From assembly GCF_009928415.1 (NCBI RefSeq), contig NZ_JAABNN010000033.1, positions 1 through 34,838 on the forward strand: a stretch of DNA of 34,838 bases, in the 5' to 3' direction. The notes under the pieces were generated by a model. The model had not been told where the DNA came from. It did not search any database and saw only the letters and a program-made list of their open reading frames with translations. Source of the stretch: Bacillus sp. USDA818B3_A (GTDB lineage: Bacteria; Bacillota; Bacilli; Bacillales; Cytobacillaceae). Made by a program: the position numbers and the translations under genes. Positions 1-8,743 of this stretch are shown piece by piece; within the stretch, counting starts at the first letter, position 1; each line of letters starts with the position of its first letter.

Positions 1-50
1 GCACGCCGCCAGCGTTCGTCCTGAGCCAGGATCAAACTCTCCAAGAAAGT
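1..50 (-). rRNA. rrs: 16S ribosomal RNA, 5' end only (partial)
   Basis: The plus strand here is the reverse complement of the universal 16S 5' end (GGAGAGTTTGATCCTGGCTC followed by the AGGACGAACGCTGGCGGC block). The gene is therefore transcribed leftward and runs off the window at base 1. The mature 5' end is near base 50, judged from the usual start just before TGGAGAGTTTGAT. Only about 50 nt are present, so no species call can be made from it. Confidence 0.97.
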
Positions 51-119
51 TGATTCGCTCAATTTGATACGTTGACTTAGTTTCACTTAGAAACTAATTA
101 TTGTTTGTTGACGTTTTTG

Positions 120-187
120 TTTGTTTAGTTTTCAAAGAACAATCAAGCGACAAAAAGTATCATAACTTATTTATATCCTTGTTTCAA
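120..187 (-). promoter_or_regulatory. rRNA operon promoter and antitermination leader
   Basis: On the minus strand TTGAAA (187-182), a 17-nt spacer and TATGAT (164-159) form a good sigma-A promoter, about 110 nt upstream of the 16S 5' end. Just downstream is the typical Bacillus rrn leader, GTTCTTTGAAAACTAAAC (about 141-124), which contains a boxA-like element. A second, weaker upstream promoter is possible: TTGTAA, 17 nt, TAAGAT near 265-295. Bases 188-315 hold no gene. Confidence 0.75.
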
Positions 188-315
188 TGGTAATTTCTTA
201 CCAATGAAAACATGATATGCTCATCTCTTCAGATATTCATCTTTTCTGAAGGGAACGTTTATTATCTTACCATCAGATAGAACAGCTTACAAGTAGAAAC
301 TTTTTCCAATATGCA

Positions 316-354
316 ATAAAAAAACGAGGAGAATCCCTCGCTCGTTTTTTTATT
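316..354. terminator. Bidirectional intrinsic terminator
   Basis: The arms AAAAAACGAG and CTCGTTTTTT enclose a short loop that can extend the stem. There are T-runs on both strands. It lies 18 nt past the stop of the acetyltransferase gene at 372 and probably ends the 372-1676 operon, while insulating the rRNA promoter. Confidence 0.85.
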
Positions 355-371
355 GAAAGAAATATTCAAAA

Positions 372-848
372 TCAAATAAGTTTTTCCATCCCTACGGTTT
401 TAACTTCGAATCCATTAGGGTTAATAATTGTTTCTTCATCTGTAATATTATACCCGAGAGACTCATATAGGAGTATATTTTTTGGCAATGACAATCGGAC
501 TCTGCATTTTAGTTTAGGAATGCCTATTTGCTTAGCATGTTCTTCTAACCAGACTAACATAGAAGTGGCAAGTCCATACCCCCTGGCAGCTGGAGAGACA
601 GAGACACGCATAAAATATAACTCTTCTCCCTCCACTTTAAATCTCAATGACCCCAGAGGTATATTATTCTTAAAACAAAGAAGGATTCGTTCGGTTCCGT
701 TCACATATTTTTCAAGTACAGATTGAAGTGATTCATTTATGGCGCTTGAAGGTACCTCTAGATACCGGTATTCTTCAAAAGCCTCAAGCATTAGCTTATG
801 TGCTGTGGCAACATCTTTTTCGTCAGCAAACTTAATCAGAATGCTCAC
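372..848 (-). CDS. GNAT family N-acetyltransferase
   Basis: This 158-aa protein is a single GNAT domain that would transfer an acetyl group from acetyl-CoA to an amine. Visible features are the beta4 segment RVSVSPAARGYGLATSML (about residues 81-98), whose R/Q-x-x-G-x-G/A acetyl-CoA loop reads ARGYGLA, and the late YESLGYN motif typical of motif B. The start is GTG, with GGGAG about 10 nt upstream. It begins 6 nt after the stop of the dienelactone hydrolase gene, so the two are probably co-transcribed. The substrate cannot be predicted. Confidence 0.85.
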   Translation of the reverse strand: MSILIKFADEKDVATAHKLMLEAFEEYRYLEVPSSAINESLQSVLEKYVNGTERILLCFKNNIPLGSLRFKVEGEELYFMRVSVSPAARGYGLATSMLVWLEEHAKQIGIPKLKCRVRLSLPKNILLYESLGYNITDEETIINPNGFEVKTVGMEKLI

Positions 849-854
849 AGATAT

Positions 855-1676
855 CTACTCCCTCACCAGTGCTTGTTGAAAGAATGTCAAAACTTTTTGG
901 AAAGCATCCCTTGCTGCATGAACATTGTAAGATGCCCTAGTATCATTAAAAAAGGCATGATGCGTGTCTTTATACATTTCATACTCAAATAACTTTCCGT
1001 TACTTTTCATCTGATCTGCAAAAGCAGGTATATTATCAGAAATTCGCTTATCCAAATCACCATAAAAACCATATAGAGGACAATTAATATTTTGAATTTC
1101 TTCCTCTGAAGGAGAATTCCCATAAAAAATGGCAGCACATTTTAATTGAGGATCGCGGCTCGCAAGCAATGCAGACAGGGCCCCGCCCATACAGAATCCA
1201 ATGGAGGCAATACCTTGACCTTTTGATGTTTCACACTCCTCTCGTAAATAAGAGGTTGCTGATAGTAAGTTTTCAATATAAACCGAGGATTGGATTCCTC
1301 CAAACATTTTTTCAAATGTTCTTTTTACACGATTCTGCTTCCCTTCTTCCAGTTCTCGAATCGCTTGTTCACGCTCCCCCGGATTATTCCAAACCGTATG
1401 TGGTAAGGAATCTAAAAAATCCTTCACTTCTACTACCCGATCCTCTTTTAAATCTTCTATCCTATTTCCGTTTTCAGCATACAGGTCGGGAGCGAACGCT
1501 AGATAGCCCGCTTTTGCGAACCTTTCAGTGATGTCCTTAATATGGGCATCTACACCCCATATTTCCTGAATAACAATAACAGCCGGCAAATTTTCTTTGA
1601 CACGGTCCAGTTTTGCCATGTAGCCAATATATTCTTGGTTTTTTCCGTAACGAACCCAATTGGTTTCTAAAGCCAC
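855..1676 (-). CDS. Dienelactone hydrolase family protein
   Basis: This 273-aa protein is an alpha/beta hydrolase of the dienelactone hydrolase (carboxymethylenebutenolidase) family, predicted cytosolic. The expected catalytic residues are visible: Cys162 in GFCMGG, Asp209 in GDLDKRI, His240 in THHAF, and Glu38 in QEIWG, which in this family orients the Cys nucleophile. Length is slightly above the usual 230-250 aa because of an extra segment at about residues 85-135. No other chlorocatechol or ring-cleavage genes are nearby, so its real substrate is open; many Bacillus members are general detoxifying esterases. It is first in a two-gene unit with the downstream GNAT gene. Confidence 0.88.
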   Translation of the reverse strand: MALETNWVRYGKNQEYIGYMAKLDRVKENLPAVIVIQEIWGVDAHIKDITERFAKAGYLAFAPDLYAENGNRIEDLKEDRVVEVKDFLDSLPHTVWNNPGEREQAIRELEEGKQNRVKRTFEKMFGGIQSSVYIENLLSATSYLREECETSKGQGIASIGFCMGGALSALLASRDPQLKCAAIFYGNSPSEEEIQNINCPLYGFYGDLDKRISDNIPAFADQMKSNGKLFEYEMYKDTHHAFFNDTRASYNVHAARDAFQKVLTFFQQALVRE

Positions 1677-1741
1677 GTTTTATACCTCCTAATAATTAAA
1701 TAGAAAAAATGCTGAATAAGTTTTTCCACTGTAAAGATAAA

Positions 1742-2728
1742 TTACAGATTCACACCCTTCATTCCTGCCTCTGGGTACCGTTCCCCGGCGGCTGCACCTC
1801 TAGGCGCCACTTCATTAATTCGGGCAAGATCTGTATCAGTTAAGCGAATCGATAAGGCCCCGATATTTTCTTCTAAATACTGAATTCTCTTCGTTCCAGG
1901 AATAGGAACAATATCTTCCCCTTGAGCTAGCAGCCAGGCTAGTGCCAATTGGGATGGTTGACATTCTTTTTCATTGGCAATTTCTATTATTTTATCTACG
2001 AGATCTAAATTCTTCTGAAAATTTTCACCTTGAAAACGAGGCGAATAGCGTCGATAATCATCTTGTGCCAGGTCCTCAAATTTTTGAATCTGGCCCGTTA
2101 AGAATCCTCTACCTAATGGACTATAGGGAACAAAACCAATAGCTAATTCGCGGCAAACAGGTAAAATTTCGTCCTCAACATCCCTGCTCCATAAGGAATA
2201 CTCCGTTTGGACCGCAGAGATGGGATGAACATTATTGGCACGGCGAATGGTTTGAGGTGCGGCCTCAGATAAGCCAAGAAATCGGACTTTTCCTTCTTTC
2301 ACCAATTCCGCCATTGCTCCTACCGTCTCTTCAATTGGGGTCTTTGGATCAACACGGTGCTGATAATATAGATCGATATAATCCACACCGAGACGTTGAA
2401 GACTAGCCTCACAAGCTTGCTTTACATACTCAGGGCGTCCATTAATCCCTAAAAATTCTCCACCTGGACCCCTTACATTACCAAACTTTGTTGCAATAAC
2501 AACTTGGTCACGGCGATTTTTAATAGCTTGTCCTACCAATTCTTCATTTTTTCCAACCCCATACATATCGGCTGTATCAAGTAGAGTGATTCCTAATTCC
2601 AGTGAACGATGAATCGTTTTAATAGATTCTTCATCATTTCTTCCACTATAAAAATCAGACATTCCCATACAGCCGAGTCCTAAGGCAGATACTTCCAAAC
2701 CATAACGTCCCAATGTTCTCTTTTGCAT
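1742..2728 (-). CDS. Aldo/keto reductase (YakC/pyridoxal-reductase-like)
   Basis: This 328-aa NADPH-dependent oxidoreductase has the TIM-barrel aldo/keto reductase fold. The catalytic tetrad is complete: Asp51 (LLDTAD), Tyr56, Lys81 (ATKFG) and His124 (YQHRVD). The C-terminal cofactor segment is IPGTKRIQYLEENIGA. The N-terminus RTLGRYGLEVSALGLGCMGM is typical of the AKR13-like group, which reduces small aldehydes. The gene is monocistronic in appearance: 65 nt separate it from the next gene and the divergent GTPase gene lies upstream. The physiological substrate is unknown. Confidence 0.9.
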   Translation of the reverse strand: MQKRTLGRYGLEVSALGLGCMGMSDFYSGRNDEESIKTIHRSLELGITLLDTADMYGVGKNEELVGQAIKNRRDQVVIATKFGNVRGPGGEFLGINGRPEYVKQACEASLQRLGVDYIDLYYQHRVDPKTPIEETVGAMAELVKEGKVRFLGLSEAAPQTIRRANNVHPISAVQTEYSLWSRDVEDEILPVCRELAIGFVPYSPLGRGFLTGQIQKFEDLAQDDYRRYSPRFQGENFQKNLDLVDKIIEIANEKECQPSQLALAWLLAQGEDIVPIPGTKRIQYLEENIGALSIRLTDTDLARINEVAPRGAAAGERYPEAGMKGVNL

Positions 2729-2879
2729 TTTTTAACCTCTCTTTATTAACTTTTTATCCTTCATTACAGAAACGAAAAAAATGCTCAACTTTTATTACCT
2801 ACTGATTATACGAGATGAAGGAGAAATTTTCCAATACGGGCCCTTTGCTTGCTCTTTTTAAGGAAGCTTTCGACTGATT

Positions 2880-2888
2880 TGGTATAAT
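2880..2888 (+). promoter_or_regulatory. Extended -10 promoter of the TetM-like gene
   Basis: TGGTATAAT is a consensus extended -10 (TG-N-TATAAT). No good -35 is visible at the proper distance. The leader would be only about 25-30 nt long, ending in GAGGTGA and the ATG at 2922. It has no room for the leader-peptide attenuator found in front of tet(M) on mobile elements. Confidence 0.6.
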
Positions 2889-2921
2889 GGGTATTATAGC
2901 TTAAATTTTTGAGGTGACAGC

Positions 2922-4874
2922 ATGAAAAAAACGATTGGCTTGTTTGCCCATGTCGATGCCGGAAAAACCACATTAGCTGAACAATTACTCTATATTACAC
3001 AAACTATTAGGCATAAAGGAAGGGTCGACCATAAAGATACCTTTCTTGATACACATGAGATTGAAAAACAAAGAGGCATCACTGTTTTTGCGGACCAAGC
3101 GATATTCTCATACAATGGTTCAACGTATTATTTAATTGATACTCCAGGGCATGTCGACTTTTCTCCTGAAATGGAACGGGCCATTCAGGTGATGGATTAT
3201 GCCATTATCATCGTCAGTGCCGTGGAAGGGATTGAGGGACATACGGAAACCGTTTGGAGACTCCTAAAGCAGCATAAGGTTCCGACGTTTTTCTTTATTA
3301 ATAAAACAGACCGTGTCGGGGCAGACCTTCATGGAGTAATAGCGGAAATCCAAACGCAACTAACTCATGATGTTTGTGACATCACTCATTCACTGACTGA
3401 AAATGAAATGAGTGAGGAACTAATTGAATTTATAGCAGAACGAAATGAAGACTTATTGGATCGATACATGGAAGATGGCTACGATGCAGAGTTATGGCTG
3501 GAGTCGATGAAAAATCTCCTAAAAAACAATCAAATATATCCTTATTCACATGGTTCGGCTCTTCATGGGAATGGTATCGAAAGTTTTTTAGAAAAAATAA
3601 ACTTATTAACCATAACAGATTATAACCAATCAGGTGCTTTTTCAGGTACCGTTTACAAGATTCGCTATGATGATAAAGGAACTAGAATCACATTTATAAA
3701 AGTTTTAAGCGGTACGCTTAAAGTCCGCGATGAAGTGGCCTATGATTCAGGGGAGAACAATCTAAATGAAAAAGTTACTCAAATCCGGTTGTACAATGGT
3801 GATAAATTTCAAACAGTGACTCAGGTTTCTGCTGGGGACTTGTTTGCTGTAACAGGTCTATCTTCAGCTGCAATTGGCGATTGTCTAGGGGCTTTTAAGA
3901 ATAAAATAAATTATGAAATGATTTCAGCATTAAAATCAAAAGTCACTCATGACCCCACTATAAATGTGAAGGAAGTATTAAAATTCTTTAATATTCTTAA
4001 CGCCGAAGACCCAGCACTTAATGTGACGTGGATTGAACAGTCACAGGAGATTCATATCCATGTAATGGGGACAATCCAACTCGAAGTCCTAAAGCATGTT
4101 GTTAAAGAACGATTTAATCTTAACGTCTCCTTTGATGAACCAGAAATATTGTATAAGGAAACAATCGCTTCCGAGGTAATGGGGTATGGCCATTTTGAAC
4201 CATTGGGGCACTATGCGGAAGTGCATCTAAAACAGGTGCCCGCACCAAGAAACAGCGGTCTCTCCTTTGAGAACGTCTGCCATACCGATCACCTAACAAT
4301 CGGCACTCAGAATACAATCCAATCCCACTTATTTGAGCGGGAACATCACGGGATTCTTACAGGCTCCCCTCTCACTGATTTAAAAATAACACTTATTACT
4401 GGACGGGCCCATAACAAACATACTTCCGGAGGAGACTTTCGGGAGGCGGCTTTCCGGGCTTTACGTCAGGGCTTAGAAAAGGCAGAAAATATCCTTCTTG
4501 AACCTTTTTATCATTTTAAGATAAAAGTAGATTTAGATCATATGGGGAAAGTACTTACCGATATTCAGCAGGCCTATGGAAACTTTGACCCCCCAATTAC
4601 AGAAGGAAGACACGTATTCCTGACTGGGAAAGTGCCAGTTGCTACCTTTATGAATTATAGCCCTGAATTTGCTTCTCTTACCCAAGGAAAAGGCAGTTTG
4701 AATCTGATGGTTGGCGGCTATTATCCATGCCATAATCAAAAAGAGGTGATTGAAAAACTTAAATACAATAAGGATGCGGATCCAGAATACACCTCATCAT
4801 CAATCTTCTGTTCAAAGGGACAAGGTTATTCGGTCCCTTGGGATGAAGCGGAAGCTAGCATGCACTGTTTATAA
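2922..4874 (+). CDS. TetM/TetB(P)-like ribosomal protection GTPase (EF-G paralogue)
   Basis: This 650-aa translation-factor GTPase has the length and layout of tetracycline ribosomal protection proteins. G-domain motifs are G1 AHVDAGKTT (9-17), G2 QRGIT (about 51-55), G3 DTPGHVDF and G4 NKTD. Domain II begins around residue 240, and EF-G domain III-V-like parts follow, ending near GGYYPCHNQ. Family members bind the ribosomal A site and eject tetracycline. It sits alone among housekeeping genes, with no transposon or integrase seen, so it looks like a resident chromosomal gene, not a recent import. Whether it gives resistance cannot be judged from the sequence; some chromosomal homologues have unknown roles. 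Confidence 0.85.
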   Translation: MKKTIGLFAHVDAGKTTLAEQLLYITQTIRHKGRVDHKDTFLDTHEIEKQRGITVFADQAIFSYNGSTYYLIDTPGHVDFSPEMERAIQVMDYAIIIVSAVEGIEGHTETVWRLLKQHKVPTFFFINKTDRVGADLHGVIAEIQTQLTHDVCDITHSLTENEMSEELIEFIAERNEDLLDRYMEDGYDAELWLESMKNLLKNNQIYPYSHGSALHGNGIESFLEKINLLTITDYNQSGAFSGTVYKIRYDDKGTRITFIKVLSGTLKVRDEVAYDSGENNLNEKVTQIRLYNGDKFQTVTQVSAGDLFAVTGLSSAAIGDCLGAFKNKINYEMISALKSKVTHDPTINVKEVLKFFNILNAEDPALNVTWIEQSQEIHIHVMGTIQLEVLKHVVKERFNLNVSFDEPEILYKETIASEVMGYGHFEPLGHYAEVHLKQVPAPRNSGLSFENVCHTDHLTIGTQNTIQSHLFEREHHGILTGSPLTDLKITLITGRAHNKHTSGGDFREAAFRALRQGLEKAENILLEPFYHFKIKVDLDHMGKVLTDIQQAYGNFDPPITEGRHVFLTGKVPVATFMNYSPEFASLTQGKGSLNLMVGGYYPCHNQKEVIEKLKYNKDADPEYTSSSIFCSKGQGYSVPWDEAEASMHCL

Positions 4875-4884
4875 ATTTTCGGCT

Positions 4885-4924
4885 AAAAAAGGCGAGCAGA
4901 AGATATCTGCTACGCCTCTTTTTT
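4885..4924 (+). terminator. Terminator of the TetM-like gene
   Basis: The stem pairs AGGCGAGCAGA with TCTGCTACGCCT (one bulged base) and is followed by CTTTTTT. It begins 10 nt after the stop codon. Its T-run overlaps the stop of the minus-strand small gene at 4923. Confidence 0.85.
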
Positions 4925-5096
4925 AATGTCGATGTTCAACAAGGTCGATTACACCTAACACAACGTGTGCTAACCCAAACCCGAAAACGGTGTTTGCGAT
5001 CATTTTATTACTTCCTCGTTTCTGCTTAAGCGCATAACCTGTTGCGGTTACAGCCGTACCTAATGCAGTTGGAATTAAGCCTTCACGTATGTCCAT
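4923..5096 (-). CDS. Small conserved membrane-like protein, 57 aa
   Basis: Reading the minus strand from the ATG at 5096 gives a 57-aa product starting MDIREGLIPTALGTAVTATG and ending DLVEHRH. The ribosome site GAAGGGAGA lies 5 nt upstream of the ATG. It has two hydrophobic stretches (about 7-22 and 33-52) around a basic turn KQKRGSNK, so a two-pass membrane or membrane-attached peptide is likely. I recall similar small Bacillus proteins, sometimes mislabelled asparagine synthase in databases, but assign no function. It is convergent with the GTPase gene. Confidence 0.75.
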   Translation of the reverse strand: MDIREGLIPTALGTAVTATGYALKQKRGSNKMIANTVFGFGLAHVVLGVIDLVEHRH

Positions 5097-5242
5097 AGTA
5101 ATCTCCCTTCACATCATGTATTTGGTGTTAACCACCAATTATATTTTTACCTATCCGCACTTCATTATACGATTTTCAAAACTGGAGTTTTAGCAACTGT
5201 GCCCCCCATTTATCTCTATTCTTTTCCTGCAACATGTAAAAA

Positions 5243-5272
5243 TGAAAAAACCATCCGAAAAATCTGGATGGT
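5243..5272 (-). terminator. Terminator of the aldo/keto reductase gene
   Basis: On the minus strand ACCATCC and GGATGGT form a stem with an AT-rich loop, followed by TTTTTTCATTTTT. It lies about 10 nt past the stop at 5283. Confidence 0.85.
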
Positions 5273-5282
5273 GCGTGCAGGA

Positions 5283-6269
5283 TTATTTAAAGCCAAGCAC
5301 TGGATGTGGTACGTATGGCTCTTCTAGATAACGAATTTCTTCAGGGGTTAATTTAATTGACAGCGCCTGAACAGCATCCTCTAAATGAGACATTTTGGTT
5401 GCGCCAATAATGGGTGCTGATACAGGCTCTTTTTGCAGAACCCATGCTAGGGCGACTTGTGCTCGAGGAATCTCACGCTTTAATGCTAACTCTGCAACCC
5501 GGCTGACCACTTTTCGGTCTGCTTCAGCAGTAGCAGCATAAAGGGTCTTACCAAATTCGTCAGTTTCCGATCGGGCGGTTGTTTCATCCCATTCACGAGT
5601 AAGCTTCCCTCTTGCAAGCGGACTCCAAGGAATAACACCTATTTTCTCATCTTTACAAAGCGGCAGCATTTCCCGCTCTTCTTCCCGGTATAAAAGATTT
5701 AAGTGATTTTGCATCGAAACAAACCTTGTCCAGTTATTTTTCTCTGCTATATGTAACGCTTTAAGAAATTGCCAGGCATACATAGATGAAGCACCTATGT
5801 ATCTTGTCTTCCCTGCTTTTACTACATCATGCAGTGCTTCCATTGTTTCCTCGATCGGCGTATCATAATCCCAGCGGTGAATTTGATAGAGGTCAACGTA
5901 ATCTGTGCCCAGCCTTTTCAAACTATGATCAATTTCAGTCATAATCGCCTTACGGGAAAGCCCGCCCCCATTAGGACCAGCATGCATCCTTCCGTGAACC
6001 TTGGTTGCAATCACAATTTCATCCCTGTTGGCAAAATCTTTTAATGCCCTGCCGACAATTTCTTCACTCGTACCATCTGAGTAGACATTAGCGGTATCAA
6101 AAAAATTAATTCCATAATCCAGTGCTTTTTTTATAATTGGACGGCTCTTTTCTTCATTTAGCACCCATTGGTGATTCCCGCGTTCCGGCACGCCAAAACT
6201 CATACAGCCTAAACAAAGCCGTGAAACATCCATTCCGGTCTTTCCTAGTTTCACAAAATCCATTTCCAT
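5283..6269 (-). CDS. Aldo/keto reductase (second copy, different subgroup)
   Basis: This 328-aa TIM-barrel NAD(P)H-dependent reductase has the catalytic set Asp58 (FFDTAN), Tyr63, Lys90 (ATKVHG) and His131 (QIHRWD). The C-terminal cofactor region is IIGATKMSHLEDAVQ. The tetrad is intact. It differs from the copy at 1742-2728 in the longer loop after GCMSFG (residues 25-40), so the two are not a recent duplication. GAGAGG lies 6 nt upstream of the first ATG. It has its own terminator and appears monocistronic. The substrate is unknown. Confidence 0.9.
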   Translation of the reverse strand: MEMDFVKLGKTGMDVSRLCLGCMSFGVPERGNHQWVLNEEKSRPIIKKALDYGINFFDTANVYSDGTSEEIVGRALKDFANRDEIVIATKVHGRMHAGPNGGGLSRKAIMTEIDHSLKRLGTDYVDLYQIHRWDYDTPIEETMEALHDVVKAGKTRYIGASSMYAWQFLKALHIAEKNNWTRFVSMQNHLNLLYREEEREMLPLCKDEKIGVIPWSPLARGKLTREWDETTARSETDEFGKTLYAATAEADRKVVSRVAELALKREIPRAQVALAWVLQKEPVSAPIIGATKMSHLEDAVQALSIKLTPEEIRYLEEPYVPHPVLGFK

Positions 6270-6412
6270 TACCTGCCTCTCCGAATTAGCGTAGCAACTG
6301 CCCTTTTTAATATATTCCAGCTGTGTCCAAACTATATAATGCTTATCAGAGTTTTCTGCATCTCTTCCTTATTTTCCTGCCCTCTCACATAAAATCACTT
6401 CGAAAAATACGC

Positions 6413-7612
6413 TTAAGAAATGGCTTTTCCCTTTATTGTGTTAAATTGGCTTGTATTAAAGAAAACAGTACCCGTTGCGATTAATAATAAAAGTCCTGTT
6501 ACAATAAACACACTATAGACAGGAAATATTCCCCCTAGGAATCCGCCAATGATAGGTCCTGCCATTCCACCCAATTGATTTGCGGTTTGATTTAAACTAA
6601 AGGCTCTTCCGCGGAAGTCGTCTGGAGTAGATTTAACTACCAGACCATTTAAGGCTGGATAAACGGCGCAAAAGAAGATGCCAAAAACAAAGCGAATCAT
6701 AGAAAATCCCCAAATATGGGTAAAGACAATTTGAGCTAATGTTCCAAGCCCACCGCCCAATAATCCGATAAATAACACCCGCTGAAAGCCCACTTTATCA
6801 GCCCATCTCCCCCAAAATGGAGCAAATATCGCACTAGCGATACCAGGAAGTGAAAAAACAATTCCAGCCAGGAAGGATGCATTATCCGAAGAGCCGCCTA
6901 ATTTTACAATATACAAAGGTAAAACCGGTTCGATCGTCATCACAGAACAGCTGGTAACGAGCGTTAATATAAGAACCATTAAAAACGGACGGTTACTCAA
7001 GGCGGAACTAAAATCATTTCTAACCGATCCCTTGCCCTTACTTGGCGTAAAATTCTCTTCTTTCACCCAAAAAATAATTAAAAGCGTTGAGAGACAAACA
7101 ATAATGCCTGCGCTCGCAAATGCCCAGCGATTGCCCACCAGATCGGCTATCCCACCACCTAACAGCGGACCGATAATACCTCCTGAGGCTGAAGCGGTTG
7201 AGATCATAGACAGGGCATATCCCACTTTGTTTCCTGGAGTGTTCGTGCCAATTAAGGCAATAGCACCTGGTATAAAACCGCTTAATAATCCCTGAAGAAT
7301 TCGTAAGGCTAAAATCTGATAAGGGTTAGTCACGAAGGCCATTAAAGTATAAATCACAAACAGGGCAAAACCGGCACGAATAATCATTGGTTTTCTGCCG
7401 TATTTGTCGGCCATCCTACCCCAAAATGGAGAGGCAAGGGCACCTGCAAAAAAGGCGGAACTAAACAGCACCCCTGCCCACATTTCCGTATGTTGATGGA
7501 CACCTAATTGCAAGAGAAAAATGGGCAAGAAAGGGATAACCATGGAAAAACTTGCAGCAGTAAAAAAGACCCCAACCCAAAGTATCCATAAATTTCGTTT
7601 CCACACTAGCAT
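6413..7612 (-). CDS. MFS multidrug-type efflux transporter
   Basis: This 399-aa membrane protein has about 12 predicted transmembrane segments. The major facilitator motif A appears in both halves (GRMADKYGRKP after TM2, GRWADKVGFQR in the second half), and a motif-C-like glycine-rich stretch is seen (GGIIGPLLGGGIADLVG). This matches the MdtG/YfmO-like drug:proton antiporter group. A longer reading to 7633 is possible, but GGGGAG sits 10 nt upstream of the ATG at 7612, which I take as the start. No regulator gene adjoins it. The drug specificity is not predictable. Confidence 0.88.
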   Translation of the reverse strand: MLVWKRNLWILWVGVFFTAASFSMVIPFLPIFLLQLGVHQHTEMWAGVLFSSAFFAGALASPFWGRMADKYGRKPMIIRAGFALFVIYTLMAFVTNPYQILALRILQGLLSGFIPGAIALIGTNTPGNKVGYALSMISTASASGGIIGPLLGGGIADLVGNRWAFASAGIIVCLSTLLIIFWVKEENFTPSKGKGSVRNDFSSALSNRPFLMVLILTLVTSCSVMTIEPVLPLYIVKLGGSSDNASFLAGIVFSLPGIASAIFAPFWGRWADKVGFQRVLFIGLLGGGLGTLAQIVFTHIWGFSMIRFVFGIFFCAVYPALNGLVVKSTPDDFRGRAFSLNQTANQLGGMAGPIIGGFLGGIFPVYSVFIVTGLLLLIATGTVFFNTSQFNTIKGKAIS

Positions 7613-7807
7613 GTAATTCCATCTCCCCAGCATAACTACTATCTGAATTTATTTATAATAGTGTCATCGTAACATAATAAAAGAATATTTTCACTTCCGA
7701 AATATTCGATTAATGAAATAGCTGAAAACTGACAAAATTCGGCCACAAAAAGCACCTTTTAAACATAAAAAAAGGGAAATCCTTTTGGACAACCCATTTC
7801 ATCCGTA

Positions 7808-7951
7808 TCAGTTTTCCGCTAATTTTTTTCGATCAGTTGCTTTTGGCGGCTGTTCTAACCACTGATTATTGACCATCACATCTGTCCAATCTTCTGCAAA
7901 CTTAAGATCCTCAAGAATAAATTGCTCATAACGAAAAACTAAATATGACAT
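7808..7951 (-). pseudogene. Remnant of a DUF3231 gene (C-terminal end)
   Basis: The minus strand carries an open stretch of 47 codons ending in a TGA. Its residues FAEDWTDVMVNNQWLEQPPK and the following ATDRKKLA match the C-terminal end of the intact DUF3231 protein at 9656-10717 (YAEDGMNLMIDLGWLEEPPK, then ASDRRVL). The 5' part of the gene is missing and no ribosome binding site precedes the first ATG. It lies 10 nt downstream of an acetyltransferase gene on the same strand. It is best read as a degraded copy; a recruited short peptide is less likely. Confidence 0.7.
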
Positions 7952-7961
7952 TTATTATAAA

Positions 7962-8450
7962 TCAATCGATTGGTTTTATCAGATCATACCACGTAAATCC
8001 ACCATGGACTGAGCTTGAGATGCCGTAGTTGATAAATCCATGCTTTTCATAAAAACTAATGTAATTCTCCTTACAAGTAAGGGTGATCGTTTGCCGGTGT
8101 TTTACTCTTGCCTCGTTTTCTACATACGCAAGTAAGATGCTGGCAATCCCATGGTTTCGACAATCCGGAGATACGGCTAACCCCAACACGCTTTGATGTC
8201 CTCCGGTTGACGGGTTTGCTTTGATTTCACGAAATAAATCATCGGTTATGTACGCAGAATCAATGACTGGTCCATTGATCATTCCTACAATAACACCATC
8301 CTTTTCCGCAACAAAGAAACTATCAGCTATCACTTCAATCCTCTTTTTGAAGGCTTCTTCACTAGCTGCCTCTTCCTTTTCAAAACAAAGATTTTCAAGT
8401 ACTACTAATCTGGCAAGATCTTCACTTTTGACCATTCTTATCTCTAGCAT
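7962..8450 (-). CDS. GNAT family N-acetyltransferase (arylalkylamine type)
   Basis: This 162-aa single-domain acetyltransferase shows the acetyl-CoA binding segment LGLAVSPDCRNHGIASILL (about 89-107), followed by TLTCKENYISFYEKHGF, the usual beta5/alpha4 part with its Tyr. The early PSTGGHQSVLGLAV and FFVAEKDGVIVGMINGPV resemble arylalkylamine/serotonin-type acetyltransferases of bacteria. The target amine is not known. The gene is followed at once by the DUF3231 remnant. Confidence 0.85.
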   Translation of the reverse strand: MLEIRMVKSEDLARLVVLENLCFEKEEAASEEAFKKRIEVIADSFFVAEKDGVIVGMINGPVIDSAYITDDLFREIKANPSTGGHQSVLGLAVSPDCRNHGIASILLAYVENEARVKHRQTITLTCKENYISFYEKHGFINYGISSSVHGGFTWYDLIKPID

Positions 8451-8743
8451 TGTTGTAATCCTCCTGGCTTTCTTATCTAGTTAAACTTATTTTAGCAAAA
8501 AAATTTTCATAGGTGAATATCACCAATGGAGGTTAACTCTTGTTCATTTTTCCCTCTCTCCTTCTATATCTAGGCGTTTAACCATTTTTATCTAGGAAGA
8601 GAACCCAAAATTTTGTCCATACATATCGTAGGTTAGAAACTTGATTGGATTAGTCGACAATTTTAAGGATTTTTGAAAGTCATAGCTCCTTTATTCCTAT
8701 TAACTAGTCTATTCAGGAAAGATATAGAAAGGAGAGGGTTTTT
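8451..8743. other. Divergent intergenic region, no gene seen
   Basis: This AT-rich stretch of 293 nt lies between the divergent GNAT and TSUP genes and must hold both promoters. I see no convincing structured RNA, T-box or SAM riboswitch, and no open frame with a ribosome site. A short GGTGAATATCACC palindrome (8512-8524) is a possible operator next to the GNAT promoter. Confidence 0.4.

Noticed and set aside
1..355. tRNA or 5S gene near the rRNA
   Set aside because: No cloverleaf or 5S sequence was seen; only the 16S 5' end, leader and promoter are present.
2729..2921. tet(M)-type leader peptide attenuator
   Set aside because: The extended -10 leaves only about 25-30 nt of leader, too short for the leader peptide and hairpins.
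8451..8743. SAM riboswitch or T-box upstream of the TSUP gene
   Set aside because: No conserved stem or T-box sequence was recognisable; TSUP genes sometimes have such leaders, so it was looked for.
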